This document shows, one piece after another, positions 11,904 through 22,845 of a stretch of 64,000 nucleotides of DNA. Made by a program: the position numbers and the translations under genes. The notes beneath the pieces are model-generated. The model made no database searches, was not told where the DNA came from, and saw only the letters and a list, made by a program, of their open reading frames with translations. Location: assembly GCA_000697355.1 (NCBI GenBank), contig JNEN01000969.1, positions 1 through 64,000 of the forward strand, written 5' to 3'. The DNA comes from Syncephalastrum monosporum B8922. Taxonomy: Eukaryota > Mucoromycota > Mucoromycetes > Mucorales > Syncephalastraceae. How positions within the stretch are numbered: the stretch's first letter is position 1; each line of letters opens with the position of its first letter.

Positions 11904-12080
11904 ATCAGAAGCTTTATTTTCCTTTTCTTCCTCTTTATTGCATATTCCCCCATACACCGTTCATAAGTGCTTGTATTAGTATGTCTGTATTCATGTTTGA
12001 TTTCTGTTATTGCATTCGCATTTGCATTCTTAGAATAATAGTAAAAAGAAAGCCTGAGTGGCACTATTCGAATTGCGAAC

Positions 12081-15000
12081 CTAGTTCTCCTCCTCGTCCT
12101 CTTCTTCACTGTCCGTCACTTGCTCTCCGCGATCGCGTAATCTCTTGCGATACTTTTTAATATCCATGTCTTGCTCACCTATTACATATCTCGCGTGAGT
12201 CTATGCCGACGTTAATCCCTTTCTTTTTCTGCCTTCCATACCCATGCAGACGAGCAGATCTTCTTGCTCTTTCTCCAGAGTAGAAAGCGATTCTTGTGCG
12301 GCAGCACGGCCCGCTTCTGCTTCCTGGACCTGGCTGCGAAGCGTGTCTTGCTGAGCATGCGCTTCGGCAAGTTCCTTCTTCAATGCTTCCTGATTTGTGT
12401 GTGCGCTCTGGAGCTGCTCTTTTAAGCTGTTGCGTTCTTGCTCGGCTTCCTTGAGCTGATCGCGCACCTTTTCATCCTCCGTTTTCTATCCAAAAGTTAA
12501 GAATACTTTTATTTTCACCAGGTACGTTTCGCTTTTTCTTTTTCTTGCTTACCATGGCCGCCATGGCGCTCTCCAGTTGGCCCACCTTGTCCCGCAGCTG
12601 TTGTAATTCATCAGCTTGGTTCTGGATGGTAGTTCGATAGTTTTGGATCTCTTGTTCGGACTCAGGGCCTGCTGGAGTAACTACTATAATACTGGTCAGC
12701 CGCCTGACAAGACCAGCCTCGGTTTCTTTCACTTGCCTTCCTGCTTCCTTTGATAGCTTGATGGCTTGCGCTTTAATGATCGCTGGACGTGTTCTTAACA
12801 GCGGACATGAGTGGATATTTCTTTCAATCCCTTCTTTTGGACACATACCATAAGTGTCCTTGAAAAATTCCGCAAATGTATTGTCAATGATGAGGGGAGG
12901 CAGAGAACCGGTTGTACTTGAGACGGACTCGTCCACCGTGGATATCTGAAAGTATTCGCCCGCATTCTTGAGTGCGGGGCTGTCACGCAGACGGGCCAAC
13001 ACGCTGGTGAACAGATCAACGCGACTCGATAGAATGGCTTGAAGCTTCTCTCTGTGTAAAAGGTGAATAATTGCATATCACTATTGCCTAGTCGCCATAC
13101 CTATCGAGGGGTGTGTGTGGATCGTTGTTATATTCGTAGGTGATGCCAAGCAAGAAGGCAGCCAGGCCCTGGACAATCGGGTCGTTGGCAGACGACTGGA
13201 TTTCTTGGATCAACTAAGGCGAAGAAGTGAGCACGGGCGATAGTTGAGACATGGTGGATACATACGAATTGAATGTGTGTGCTTTCACCCAAGAAGAGGC
13301 TAACAGAAGACGGACTATCGTGGAGCCATGTGCAAAGGAGGCACAGGTAGGCGATGGGTATTCTGGAGTTGGTCGTCGATACCTTGAGCGACATCAAGAG
13401 CTGGGCAACGATGTGATGCAGGAGCGGTACCGGTTCCTCGCCTATGAAAGCGATCAGCTCCACCGTCGTTAATCCCCCTCCCCCCCCTCCCCCGGCGTCT
13501 GGTCCACTTACCGTTCGCTTCCTCGCCAAACTGGATAGCGCCTGCCATCTGCTTGGCCTGCTCATTGTCGCGAACGACATGGGATAAAATGGCGCAGGCG
13601 AACCAAACCTTGTAAGGATCCTTAGCTGACAGCTCCCAATTTTGGACAGCCTCGAGCAGAAGCGAGCCGGCCGAGAAGGGTTTATCTACGACAGATGAGC
13701 TATCTGAGTCTCGTTTCGGATGCCGTCCCCTTTTTCATGTTACCTGCAAAATTGGAATTGATATTGTCACCCGGTGGGGTCTTGAGCATGGAGGCAAGGA
13801 CGACCTGGGCATCATTGTTCTCTTCGACGCACGCACAGACGGCGTATGCGGCCGCAGCCCGACTGCCATAGCTGTAGTGCGCATCTGGATCGGCCGAGAC
13901 GGCCAAGGCAATCAGGGACACGAGAGCGGGGCGGGGCAGGCCGGACGGCACCTCCGGATCGATTACGCCATCGACCAAGCGAGGCGGGCTCGCCACCACC
14001 GCCTTGGCAAACAGGTCCTGGTTGACGGCGTTGGCGCGGATCACAAAGGCCAGGGCATAGATGGCCTCGGTCCGGACAACTGGGGGCGCGTTGGAGCAGA
14101 TACCGAGCTGGATTACAGGCAACAGAATGCCGCTGTGGGCGAGGACTTTTTGATTCACGCCCGTGTTGGCGCCGTCGGGCTCGGTAAGGATGCGAATGAG
14201 CTCGAGGACAAGCACGGTGTTGGCGAGTTTCTGGGGCGGCCAGTCTTCGTACGAATAAGGCACGTGGTCGGCGTCGCTGTCACCGACGTAGCCAAGCAGG
14301 CCCGGGATCTCTTGCATGCAGCTCGTCTCGCGAAAGTAGATCTAATCATTCTCGAGGTGATGAGCCTCAGAACGGCCTCCATCGAGTTTCCCATACGGAC
14401 CTGATTGGACACGTTGTAGCGCAGCAGATTATGCATCAGGGCCAAACTGTCCTGCACAATGATACCACCCGAGATGCCTTCTTCCTCCTCAATGACGCCC
14501 AGCAGCTTTTCAAAGACGCCCTGGAATGCGACCAGCTTTTGGATTTCCGAGTTTGTCTGGGTGAGCGTCGTCAACAGCAATAAACTTTCTGTTCACAGGG
14601 GGAGAATAGGGTGTGAGTGGCGGGCGGTCAAGATCAAAAACAGACTCGGTAATACCGTTGCGGATAATCTCGCGTTTGTCGTTCAGTAGGTCGACAAGAC
14701 GCGTGATGCCCATGGGCGAGGTCAGGATGCATTGCTGGATACCGCCCATGCGGTTAGCAGCGAGCGTTGCGAGGAGCTTGATGGCATTGAATCGCACATA
14801 GAAATCAAATTCCTCGAGAATATCCAGCACGGTGGCAACGTTCTTTGTATCCTACAATCCACAATCAGCATGACATAACACCCAGTCGTGTCCATCCACT
14901 GCTTACCTTTAGGAACAGATCCGAGTACTTGTAGCCGATATCCTCAGATGAGTTCTATGTGACAGACGGTCAGCAAATCCATGTCGTGAACGAGAGGTGG

Positions 15001-15394
15001 CGGTGTTGTCCTCATACGCACAGGTTGATTCACGGTGCAGAGCGAAGCAAAGGTTTCGAGCAAGGACTTTGTAATGTCGGCATCGGCGTAATCGGTGTGC
15101 AGGACCTTGACCAGGCCAGGAAAGGCACCGTCGCCGACGCTCTTTGGAAAAAGTGAGTCGAATGTCAAGTCGAGATTAAGACGTGGTATGGTGTTGTGAA
15201 TGGTGTTGTTCTGGTGGTTGTACCTGAGGATAATCTCGGACAAGGCCCTTGAGACTGAGGACACCTGCGCGACGGTCTTCGAGGAGGGTCGCGGTCTCGA
15301 GGCAGTCGGCGAGCTTTTCAATGGTCTCATCTACAGACTGAGGCTGGCCCTGAGGACCTCGAATGGCATTGTAGCCCTGTCGAAAGAAGTCCAT
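12081..15394 (-). CDS. USO1: USO1/p115 vesicle tethering factor
   Basis: A tether for ER-derived COPII vesicles at the Golgi. The protein starts at 15394 (MDFFRQGYNAIRGPQGQPQS). Exons seen include 15394-15224 and 15141-15022, followed by at least eight more down to the stop at 12081. The armadillo head is recognisable: LEEFDFYVRFNAIKLLATLA, ILTSPMGITRLVDLLNDKRE, QTNSEIQKLVAFQGVFEKLL and GGIIVQDSLALMHNLLRYN match the p115 head-region pattern. The C-terminal half is a Gln/Glu/Lys coiled coil (about 12980-12200) with EQEDLLVCM, and the protein ends in a short acidic tail (TDSEEEDEEEN), as USO1/p115 does. The coiled coil is much shorter than in yeast Uso1 and nearer the animal p115 length. SEC24, the coat partner of the vesicles it tethers, is at 44.9-48.1 kb. 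Confidence 0.93.
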
Positions 15395-15658
15395 GGACGG
15401 ATGCAGCTAAAATGAGAGAAAGGGAAAGAAGACAGCAAACCGCACACGCGAAATAAGAAAGAGGAGCAGCCAGCAGGAAATACATCCACACTCGCACAAA
15501 ATCAGAAATTGGTGTTCGCCCCCATCCCATCCCTATTCTTCTCTTCTTTTCGCTTCGCTTCTCTCTATCTCCTTGTACAAACAGCTTATAACACACGCAA
15601 TTTCTTTTGCTTTGTCTATGGTGTGAGCTGTACAGTGTATATAGTTTATTTGGACCGT

Positions 15659-16533
15659 TTATCCCTGCTTCTCATTGAGCTTCTTTTCGAGCTTGTCGAA
15701 CTCCTGGAGAGCCACGGCCTCGTTTTCGTCAATGACCTGCTCGACGCCCTGGACCTCGGGAATGTAGTGCATCAGCATGTTCTCGATACCGTTCTTCAAC
15801 GTCACGACCGAGCTATCACAGCCACGGCAACTGCCCTTCAGCTTGAGCTTGACGATGCCACCCTCAAAGCCGCAATACTCAATATCGCCGCCGTCTTCCT
15901 GGATTGCGGGGCGGATACGCGTGTCCAGCAGCTCTTTGATCATCTGCACCTCCTCGGGATCGTCCGGCAGGATCGTCGTGTCGCTCTGGGCCAGGTCGTT
16001 CTCGTCATACAGGATGGGCTGACCCGACGAAAAGTGGTCCATGATGGCCGCATAGATGTCCGGCTTCATCAGCTGCCACTCACTGCTCGGTTCCTTGGAG
16101 ATCGTGACAAAGTCAGGGCCGAAGAAGACACCCGAGATACCGTCGATCTGGAAGAGCTGCTTGGCCAGAGGCGACTTCATCGACTCCCTCGTGTCCAAAA
16201 ACTCCATCGACCCGCTGCCCAGGACCGGTGTGCCCGGGATAAACTTGAGCGAGTCCTCGTTGGGCGTCGGCTCGGTCTGGATAAACATCGTACGTACTGC
16301 GTGACACGTCAATATCCTTATCTTTCATATTTCACGATTATGCAGCCACGTCAGCCGAATAGCTTACCTTGCTGGCGGCCCACCAGAGGAACCGTGCGAT
16401 GGATCACAGTCTTGCGGGTAGGGACATGAGCCTTGTAAAAGAAGGATCGGGCCTGAGGTGTGCTACTGCGTGTGGTCCGTTGTGCAAGAGGTGCTGCTCG
16501 CTTGGCTAATTGTTTGAGGGATCGCGACAGCAT
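15659..16533 (-). CDS. NFU1: NFU1 mitochondrial iron-sulfur cluster scaffold
   Basis: Receives and passes [4Fe-4S] clusters to mitochondrial targets such as lipoyl synthase. Two exons: 16533-16368 and 16296-15659, 267 residues. Seen: an Arg/Ser/Lys-rich presequence ([20 protein letters not shown]), the Nfu N-terminal domain ([19 protein letters not shown] ... [13 protein letters not shown]), and the NifU-like C-terminal domain with [10 protein letters not shown] and the cluster-binding CxxC as GSCRGCDSS. The C-terminus has an added charged helix ([16 protein letters not shown]). Length and order match mitochondrial NFU1. The start is 126 bases beyond the 3' side of USO1's promoter region, with the two genes on the same strand. 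Confidence 0.96.
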
Positions 16534-17237
16534 TGTGTTTTGCGTTGTATATTTATGGGGAAGAGTAAAGTTATATGAAAACAAGACCAAACAGGCTTAC
16601 AAATTCAATGGGCGACTTTTGAAAAATAGAAAGCGCATGGTTTGACGTCAAGCTGAGACAAAAAGCCGAAAGTCCAGAGAATTCAACCGTTTGTGCAACC
16701 TTTCTCTTCAGTAGGCTTGTAGAGGTTGTCACCACCCATAGTGAAAGCTCGTATAAGAAAGAAGGACATCACATACCTGGATAGTTTACATAGGCTTTGG
16801 GCAAGAAGGAAAGAGAGGCGGAAAGCACTTGCTTACAAAACATTGCTGCGCATTCCCTTCTGGATTAGGCTTGACTTGTCAAGTGGGCAGAAACAAACCG
16901 CGCGCACTTATTCATCTCCCTGAACCGGGTAGTAACGAAGGCGACTTATTCAGAAACATAACAAGCATGCTATTAGCATTTTCACTCAGATATACTCAAT
17001 TATTACTTTTATACTCGCCGAACAGACATGAAGCAAAGCACGTGCAGGTCAGCGGCCCTCATCGACTCCGGGATACTCAACATGTATGATAACTAGCATG
17101 TACTCAGATATAGATTATAGCTATTATTTCATTCAACCCTCAATGACCGTAGAAGCTAGAGTAAAAATAAAAAGCCTGCATGATATCTAATACAGCTACA
17201 CTTCTCTGTCTACTACGACTACAATTCCATCATATTA
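16534..17237. other. Spacer between NFU1 and the small secreted protein gene
   Basis: About 700 bases containing the NFU1 promoter and the 3' end of the small secreted protein gene. Reading frames at 16726-17089 lack any recognisable feature. Nothing else was seen. Confidence 0.4.
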
Positions 17238-17612
17238 TTATTTCGTAAGCTGGCCAAGGCCGGGTGCTTTGAGTCCTGAGGGCAGTTTAACATCGACCGG
17301 CGACTTGCAAGGAATAGCGTTGGCGATCGTGCACTCCTTGGGCTGAGGAGTACCGGCCGCCTTTGGCTGCTCGTCAGGATGCAATTTTTCGTAGATGGTT
17401 CGATCGATATCTGCATTCGTGGGCGAATTTTGCTGAATATCTTGGGCATGGTCTTGCATCTGCTTGGCCACGTCCTCGGGCTTTTTCTGACCCGTGGTTT
17501 GGCCTTCTGAGGTGGCAGCAGCATCGGGTTGTTGCTGTTGGGGCAAGGCTGTCACCGAAAGCATGGCCATAGCCGCCAAGGCGAGGAAGAGAAGCTTGGT
17601 TCTAACACGCAT
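17238..17612 (-). CDS. Small secreted protein of unknown function
   Basis: A single-exon frame of 124 residues from the ATG at 17612; an in-frame upstream ATG at 17675 would spoil the signal peptide, so the internal start is chosen. Seen: a typical signal peptide (MRVRTKLLFLALAAMAMLSV followed by TALP), a Gln/Lys/Glu-rich hydrophilic body with predicted helix (DVAKQMQDHAQDIQQNS), and a C-terminal region with only two cysteines (KECTIANAIPCKSP) that could form one disulfide. It matches no family I know. Secretion is well supported; function is not. Confidence 0.7.
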   Translation of the reverse strand: MRVRTKLLFLALAAMAMLSVTALPQQQQPDAAATSEGQTTGQKKPEDVAKQMQDHAQDIQQNSPTNADIDRTIYEKLHPDEQPKAAGTPQPKECTIANAIPCKSPVDVKLPSGLKAPGLGQLTK

Positions 17613-18608
17613 GATGAATGGAAAGTATGATTCTTTTGAGCTGCCTCGCTTTTTCCTTCTTCTCGGGCGCCTCATTTATATTATCATCTTTTTCATCCCT
17701 TTTGCTTAGGAGACCTTCGGTGTATGGCTGACTTTCTTTTTCTTCCTCACCCCCTTCTCTTCTGCACTCCTTATACGGCGCGCAAGTACGCAGCATCATC
17801 AAAATGATAGCTATCTCCTTGATCAGGCACCATTGTAGTAGGGCCAAAGCCCATCATGCTGTACACTTGCCATAAACGAGCATCGTAGGACTGATGGTTG
17901 TCAGAGGAGTCTGATTGCACGTTTAATATTTTCATTTATGAAAGAGCAAGCGCTACGTCTCATGTATCTATTATGCGGCATGTACCTTACAGCCCCGACT
18001 CATCTACTCACAATATAAGAACAGACATTTAGATTAGGAGACCGCGAGCAACGGGAGGAATTTAACCACGACGAAATAGGCACAACCCAATAGTCATTCA
18101 CAGAGCGGCCAGCTTGCTGCATGCATGAGCTGACTTGGCTCAATTCTATCACGGATCTCTGGATCAGCTAAAGTATATGCTTCAAGTAAAACAGAAGCGC
18201 TGTTATCTCGCAGATGATGAAAGTATACACTAAACAGGTATGCACCTACCCATGAGAGTGGACTACTTAAAAGAAATAAGATGGTGGGATAACAATATGA
18301 AGTTTGGTATATTATTTGTTGCCTGATTTGACTTTTTTTTTTCGTGAGAGTAGAAATATGAGAGATAACACAAAATATGTACAACAGGAAATGCAGATTT
18401 TTTGGCAAATGGTGGGGCAGACCCAACAAATGTTTTGTGACCTTGCGTAGAAAAGCAGAGAATACTTGTACTTCGTTGCAAAAAAGAAGGAACAGTTAGT
18501 ATCCGGGAGGAGAAATGCGATATTTAGATACCAACTCGCACTTACGATGATGAAATAAGAATAATACGTCGACAGATATGGTGTGCACAGCCAAAGACAA
18601 AGGCGTTT

Positions 18609-18779
18609 TTAACTGGATCCTTCATCCATGAAGTGCGTATCCAAGCTGGGGAGCATCATCTGTCGGAAGCCGCCCGGAGCTGAAGAGACATCTGCCCAGT
18701 TGGTCTTGGCCAGAGATACAAACGAGGCCAGTGTAATGGCAACCGCGCAAAAGGCACCAGAAAAGTCAGTAAATGACAT
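18609..18779 (-). CDS. Possible 56-residue protein with one hydrophobic segment
   Basis: The frame reads MSFTDFSGAFCAVAITLASF and continues to DTHFMDEGSS. It has one hydrophobic stretch (about residues 9-24) and then a polar tail. It could be a small membrane protein or the last exon of one. There is no family match and no expression evidence; the only argument is its balanced composition in a region otherwise full of stops. Confidence 0.25.
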   Translation of the reverse strand: MSFTDFSGAFCAVAITLASFVSLAKTNWADVSSAPGGFRQMMLPSLDTHFMDEGSS

Positions 18780-19094
18780 GGCGAGAAATGTATCAGTAGT
18801 ACGTAACTGTGACAGTGAGCAGTAGCATGCTGGTCCGGATGATGCCCTTTTATAGAGCGAAGAGCAAAGAAAGTTTGCGTGAGAAAAATAAATCACCTGA
18901 GGCTGGTTTACACTGGTTGCTTGTGAGGAACCAACCAAGAATGCATCAAGCCGAAAAAAAAAGTAACGCCACTTGCACCAAAAACAGGTCCTTTCCTGTT
19001 TGCAGGTTCCATTCGGATCTTTGTCCATGATTTTTTATTATCGCTGAGTGAAGACTTAAGGAGAGTCTTCTTCTGTCTCTGTTTGCAAGAAAAA

Positions 19095-19209
19095 GGAGTT
19101 ATGCAGCATACACATTAACTTTGTCCTTCTTGGCTCCAATATATTCGGGAAAGCCAGGACGGGGGCTTGAAACAGCTACAGAAACAGCATTCCTTTGGAG
19201 CATCTCGTG
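19095..19209 (-). CDS. Possible micro-ORF or terminal exon (about 34 residues)
   Basis: On the minus strand a short frame begins MLQRNAVSVAVSSPRPGFPE and ends AKKDKVNVYAA before TAA. It is preceded by a pyrimidine-containing stretch ending in AG (about 19207), so it could also be a last exon spliced to an upstream exon. The basic, Pro/Gly-bearing sequence looks more like protein than the neighbouring frames, but I cannot name it. Confidence 0.2.
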
Positions 19210-20185
19210 TGGTAAAAGCCTACGAAAGGTTACTAAAGTGACACATCCCCACAAGTTATACCATAAGAAGAATGATGTGCCGATGTTAAGATTCTCGTCT
19301 TCTGATACACATAAACACGTCTTGTCATCTCATTCCCTTGTTCCCTTTGCAAAGAACAGTGCAGCGTCGTTGTGTAATCCCCTGAGGAGAAGATACAGAA
19401 TGCGTTAAGCGACAATTCATCCTTGAAGTATTCAAAGTTCGTAACATGAACTGCTGTCTGCAGACAAATAAAAGAATGGCAGTTATAATAGAGTTTGCTT
19501 TGTTTGCGACATGATAAGCGAAAAGGTCAGATGATTATTTTTTGGCTTTCCGTAAGTGCACGGACCAGCTGTCGCACGCGAAACATGTTTCGATTAAACT
19601 GAGCTGAAAATGTTGATTGTCTCTGTTTGATCTCTGCCTTGACGCATGCTATCATGTGCTTTCAGCCATCTGTGCTGTACTCCTCCTCCAAATAAAAAAA
19701 GGATGAATGGAATTTTGAGTGCGAAATCTCTTCGTTCAGGTCTTTATGCCGCCTTTTAGAACAAAAGCTATCTAGCGAAAGAGTCTTTTATGTGTTCTTT
19801 GCTTTTTAAGTACGTATGTATACATCTCAGTATAAGATTAATCAAAGAATCCCTCAGCTACAGATATTCCTCACATTGGACTCAAATAGTAGCATTGAAA
19901 AAGAGGACACTCATGTAAATACTTCAGATTGTTTCATCTAAACTCTGACTGCTGTCCACGTATATATGTATTAGAGAGCAGTCCCCAATGAGATAAAATG
20001 TATTTTGTCTGAGGCAATTGATACAGGCCCATTTCGAAGTCCACGCATTACTGCTTAAACGTGTAAAGTACTTTTCTTCAGGAGTGCGCAGCCAGGGATA
20101 GCAGTGGTCCAGCGAGAAACGGAAGAGTATAAAAAGGGTAGTACGTGCGAGCTTTGGAGCAATCTCATACCAACATAAAACTATC

Positions 20186-20645
20186 ATGCGTTCCTTCCTT
20201 CTCTTAGCTGCTACGACCGTCATCTGTCTTTTCGGTGCAATTTTCGCTCAGCCAAGTCCTGGTGACGCTAGAACGCCTGGTACTGAGTCTGGTACTGGTC
20301 TTGGACCTGTTGAAATTGATGGTGCTGGTGGTGATCTTGATCCTGCTGCTGGTCCTGCTGCTGGTCCTGCAATTTCTGATGATGGTCCTCGTGTTAAAAA
20401 TGGTGGCTTTTAATCCTCCACTGGTAGAGATGGCTCTATTGGTGTGATCTTATTCCTGTTGCTGCCGTTGCTCCCATCTTTGGTGCTCCTGCTGCTGTTT
20501 CTGATGATGGGCCTCGTGCTCAAAGTGGTGGCTTCATTCTACTACTGGCAGCGCTGGTTCTATTAATGGTAATATTCTTCCTGTTGCCGTTGATTCCTCT
20601 TTGGTGCTGCCGGTGGCACTGTTCAAGGTGGTCCCGGCATATAAA
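20186..20645 (+). pseudogene. Secreted, Gly/Pro/Asp-rich repeat protein gene, frame-broken
   Basis: A TATA element (GTATAAAAAGG, about 20128) precedes an ATG at 20186. The open frame gives 75 residues: a signal peptide (MRSFLLLAATTVICLFGAIF), then a Pro/Gly/Asp-rich body ending VKNGGF at 20413. The DNA after the stop still encodes the same kind of protein in shifted frames. A phrase like SDDGPRVKNGGF (about 20376-20410) recurs as SDDGPRAQSGGF (about 20500-20535), each followed by a Ser/Thr/Gly run and then an (I/L)PVA segment, and the remnant ends near 20643. So two degenerate units of about 125 bases are present, interrupted by at least three small frame changes. Either the gene is broken, or only the truncated 75-residue secreted peptide is still made. 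Confidence 0.55.
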
Positions 20646-22845
20646 AGAGGAATATTACCCCATGACTTTCAGTGCATGACCTTAACACAGCCTTTATACC
20701 TCTTCTTTCCGAACCTTGTATAAGTCATCATCCAATAAATTTGCGATCCATAGCCGAATTGTGCCAATCTATGTCGGCTGTGCAGCAACCGCGCGGCATT
20801 TAGCGTGAACGTCTCCTGATGCGAATGGTCGTCTCGCGCTTTGATTCCACCCATGGTCTTCGCTAGCCATCCTTCCAATTACCCTCACCCGTCTTTGCAT
20901 GGTCGGCATTTTGGTATGTTTCGTTCTCTCACACGGCTCCTTTGGTATGATATCGCCTTCTTCATCGGCACATCTATCCTATCAAGCTTCATCGCATCAA
21001 CAAACTGGGGTCGCGTCCGCTGAATGTCGAGTATGTTAATAAGTTTACGGCACCCTGAGCGTACTTGGCTGCTACTACGTGTTCTTCAAAAACGTGTTAT
21101 TTTGTCTTCCTCTCTCTATCCTGATTACATCATTCCTTTACGTGCAAACCGGTGGGGGCGGGGCGGGATTCTCCAAAGATGTCGAAAATGAAGTTTTATT
21201 TGGTCTCAGTCAGCAGTGACGCCGTCGTGCTACGCACGGCCAGTAAGAAACTTTTGAGCACCATCCAAAGAAGTGCCGTCCTTTACCAGCAAGCCAGGAG
21301 GCGGTGGATGTACCAGAAAACCACTGGGTCTGTATGAGTTTTTACTTTACGTGCTATGAGGAAATGAGGACGTTACATAACTATTCAGATCCCGTCATCT
21401 AGTTAGTTTTTACATTTAACATACCACGTCTTTTAAAGGTGTGAAGTGAACAATCCAATATTATACCGAAATACTAGGAATACCTTCTCCTCCGGTAAAA
21501 GACACAGTAGAGGAATGCAGAGTCAGTATAGAGAGGCAAAGAAGGAGTTGCCCAAAAAGGATGATGTGCGATTAATAGAGGTACAGTGACTGATAGGTTC
21601 TGTTTCTCTGTACCTAATGGATGTAGAAGTCGATCGTATTAAAACGTCATTCGAATACCATGTAATGAGCCATATTCGTCGAACTGCTGTCGGTCTCAAA
21701 TCTCATCACGTTACATACATAGCATGTCTCCGCATGCAGTAATATACAAGCCGCAGACGTGTGAGATCTCTGCTAGATATGTATGTAAAGCACAAAGCAA
21801 TGAAATGTTTTCGGACCGATTTCCCCTGGCGCGGGGGAGGAAGAACTCATTTGACCTTGCGACGTAGCATTGGCGACGACTGAAGCACTTTTTTTAGTAG
21901 GTTTGTACATCCTGAAGGCGTAGCAGGATCAATCAAGGAGAGCAGCCTACGTCAGGACAATGAATGCGATACTCACTTCCATGTCTATGAATCATCGGCA
22001 ATAAAAAGCCGACGCGCGGATTTGCCGGACGATCATACGACAGACAAAGAAAAAGTATGGGAACGTGCATATAGATCCCGATGTATACCATTTATAGACT
22101 ATCGAAAGACCGCCCACATGCACTTCAGAGACTCACTGCGATAGCTGCCATGATGTCAAGAGGACGACTGATAGGCATCCCGAACACTTATTAGCTATTT
22201 GCGGTTTGCATGAACTGACTTTTGTGACATGGCGGTGCGCCGATAACTAATGACAGATAAAGGAAATGTTTCTCCCTGAATCAAAAGCATATACAATCCT
22301 ACTGTGATACAAAAAACTTGCACCGAGTGTGCAAAAAAAAAAAAAAAAAATAGAAAAACATAAAAGATAGAAAGAGCTGCATGAAAAGCAGAACATGCAC
22401 TGTGCATATACGGCAAGACCTTGTTTAGGAAAAGGAACGTATCGAATGACCCAGGTAACTGATGTGGCTGGCTTTATTGCAATAAAAAGGAACGGTTCCA
22501 CAATGGATTCCATAGAGTCCCTGATCCAATGACTAAGATGCATAAGGGACAGTAGCATGGTCATAGTACAAGTGTCTCATCCTGAGCAGATATATGAACG
22601 ACAATGTTGTTGGGTGCAAACGAACTAGTAAAAAGAAAGTCCGTAAAAGTGGCGTGCATCACAAGTTTTGGGGTGGTCGGCCCAGAAAGACGATCAAGAA
22701 CTCTGTTCCTTTCACCCTTTTTTTTTTTTTCATTCTTATTTTTTTATTATCACACTTTTTTATTATTCACATTCAACATATCATCTCTACTATTCCTTGA
22801 TCGTTCTCTGCTTATTCACCCGTTGGACCACTTTTTGCACCTGCC
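20646..22845. other. Gene-poor AT-rich island, right part
   Basis: About 2.2 kb with no convincing gene. The stretch 20740-21060 is somewhat richer in G+C than its surroundings and may be the remnant of a lost gene, but no family was recognised. An A20 run lies near 22332-22350. T-rich sequence (22721-22760) precedes the ubiquitin protease start. Confidence 0.4.

Larger units (their letters stand above)
17613..20185. other. Gene-poor AT-rich island, left part
   Basis: About 2.6 kb with base composition lower in G+C than the surrounding genes. It contains two small minus-strand frames annotated separately (18609-18779 and 19095-19209). Otherwise only short unsupported frames, many stops and homopolymer runs were seen. 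No transposase, reverse transcriptase or terminal repeat was recognised. Confidence 0.4.

Noticed and set aside
10617..11957. A 446-residue minus-strand open frame opposite the DDX21-like helicase
   Set aside because: It is a shadow of a GC3-biased coding strand; its translation is Val/Gly/Leu/Asp-rich with no domain, and the plus strand is an unambiguous helicase.
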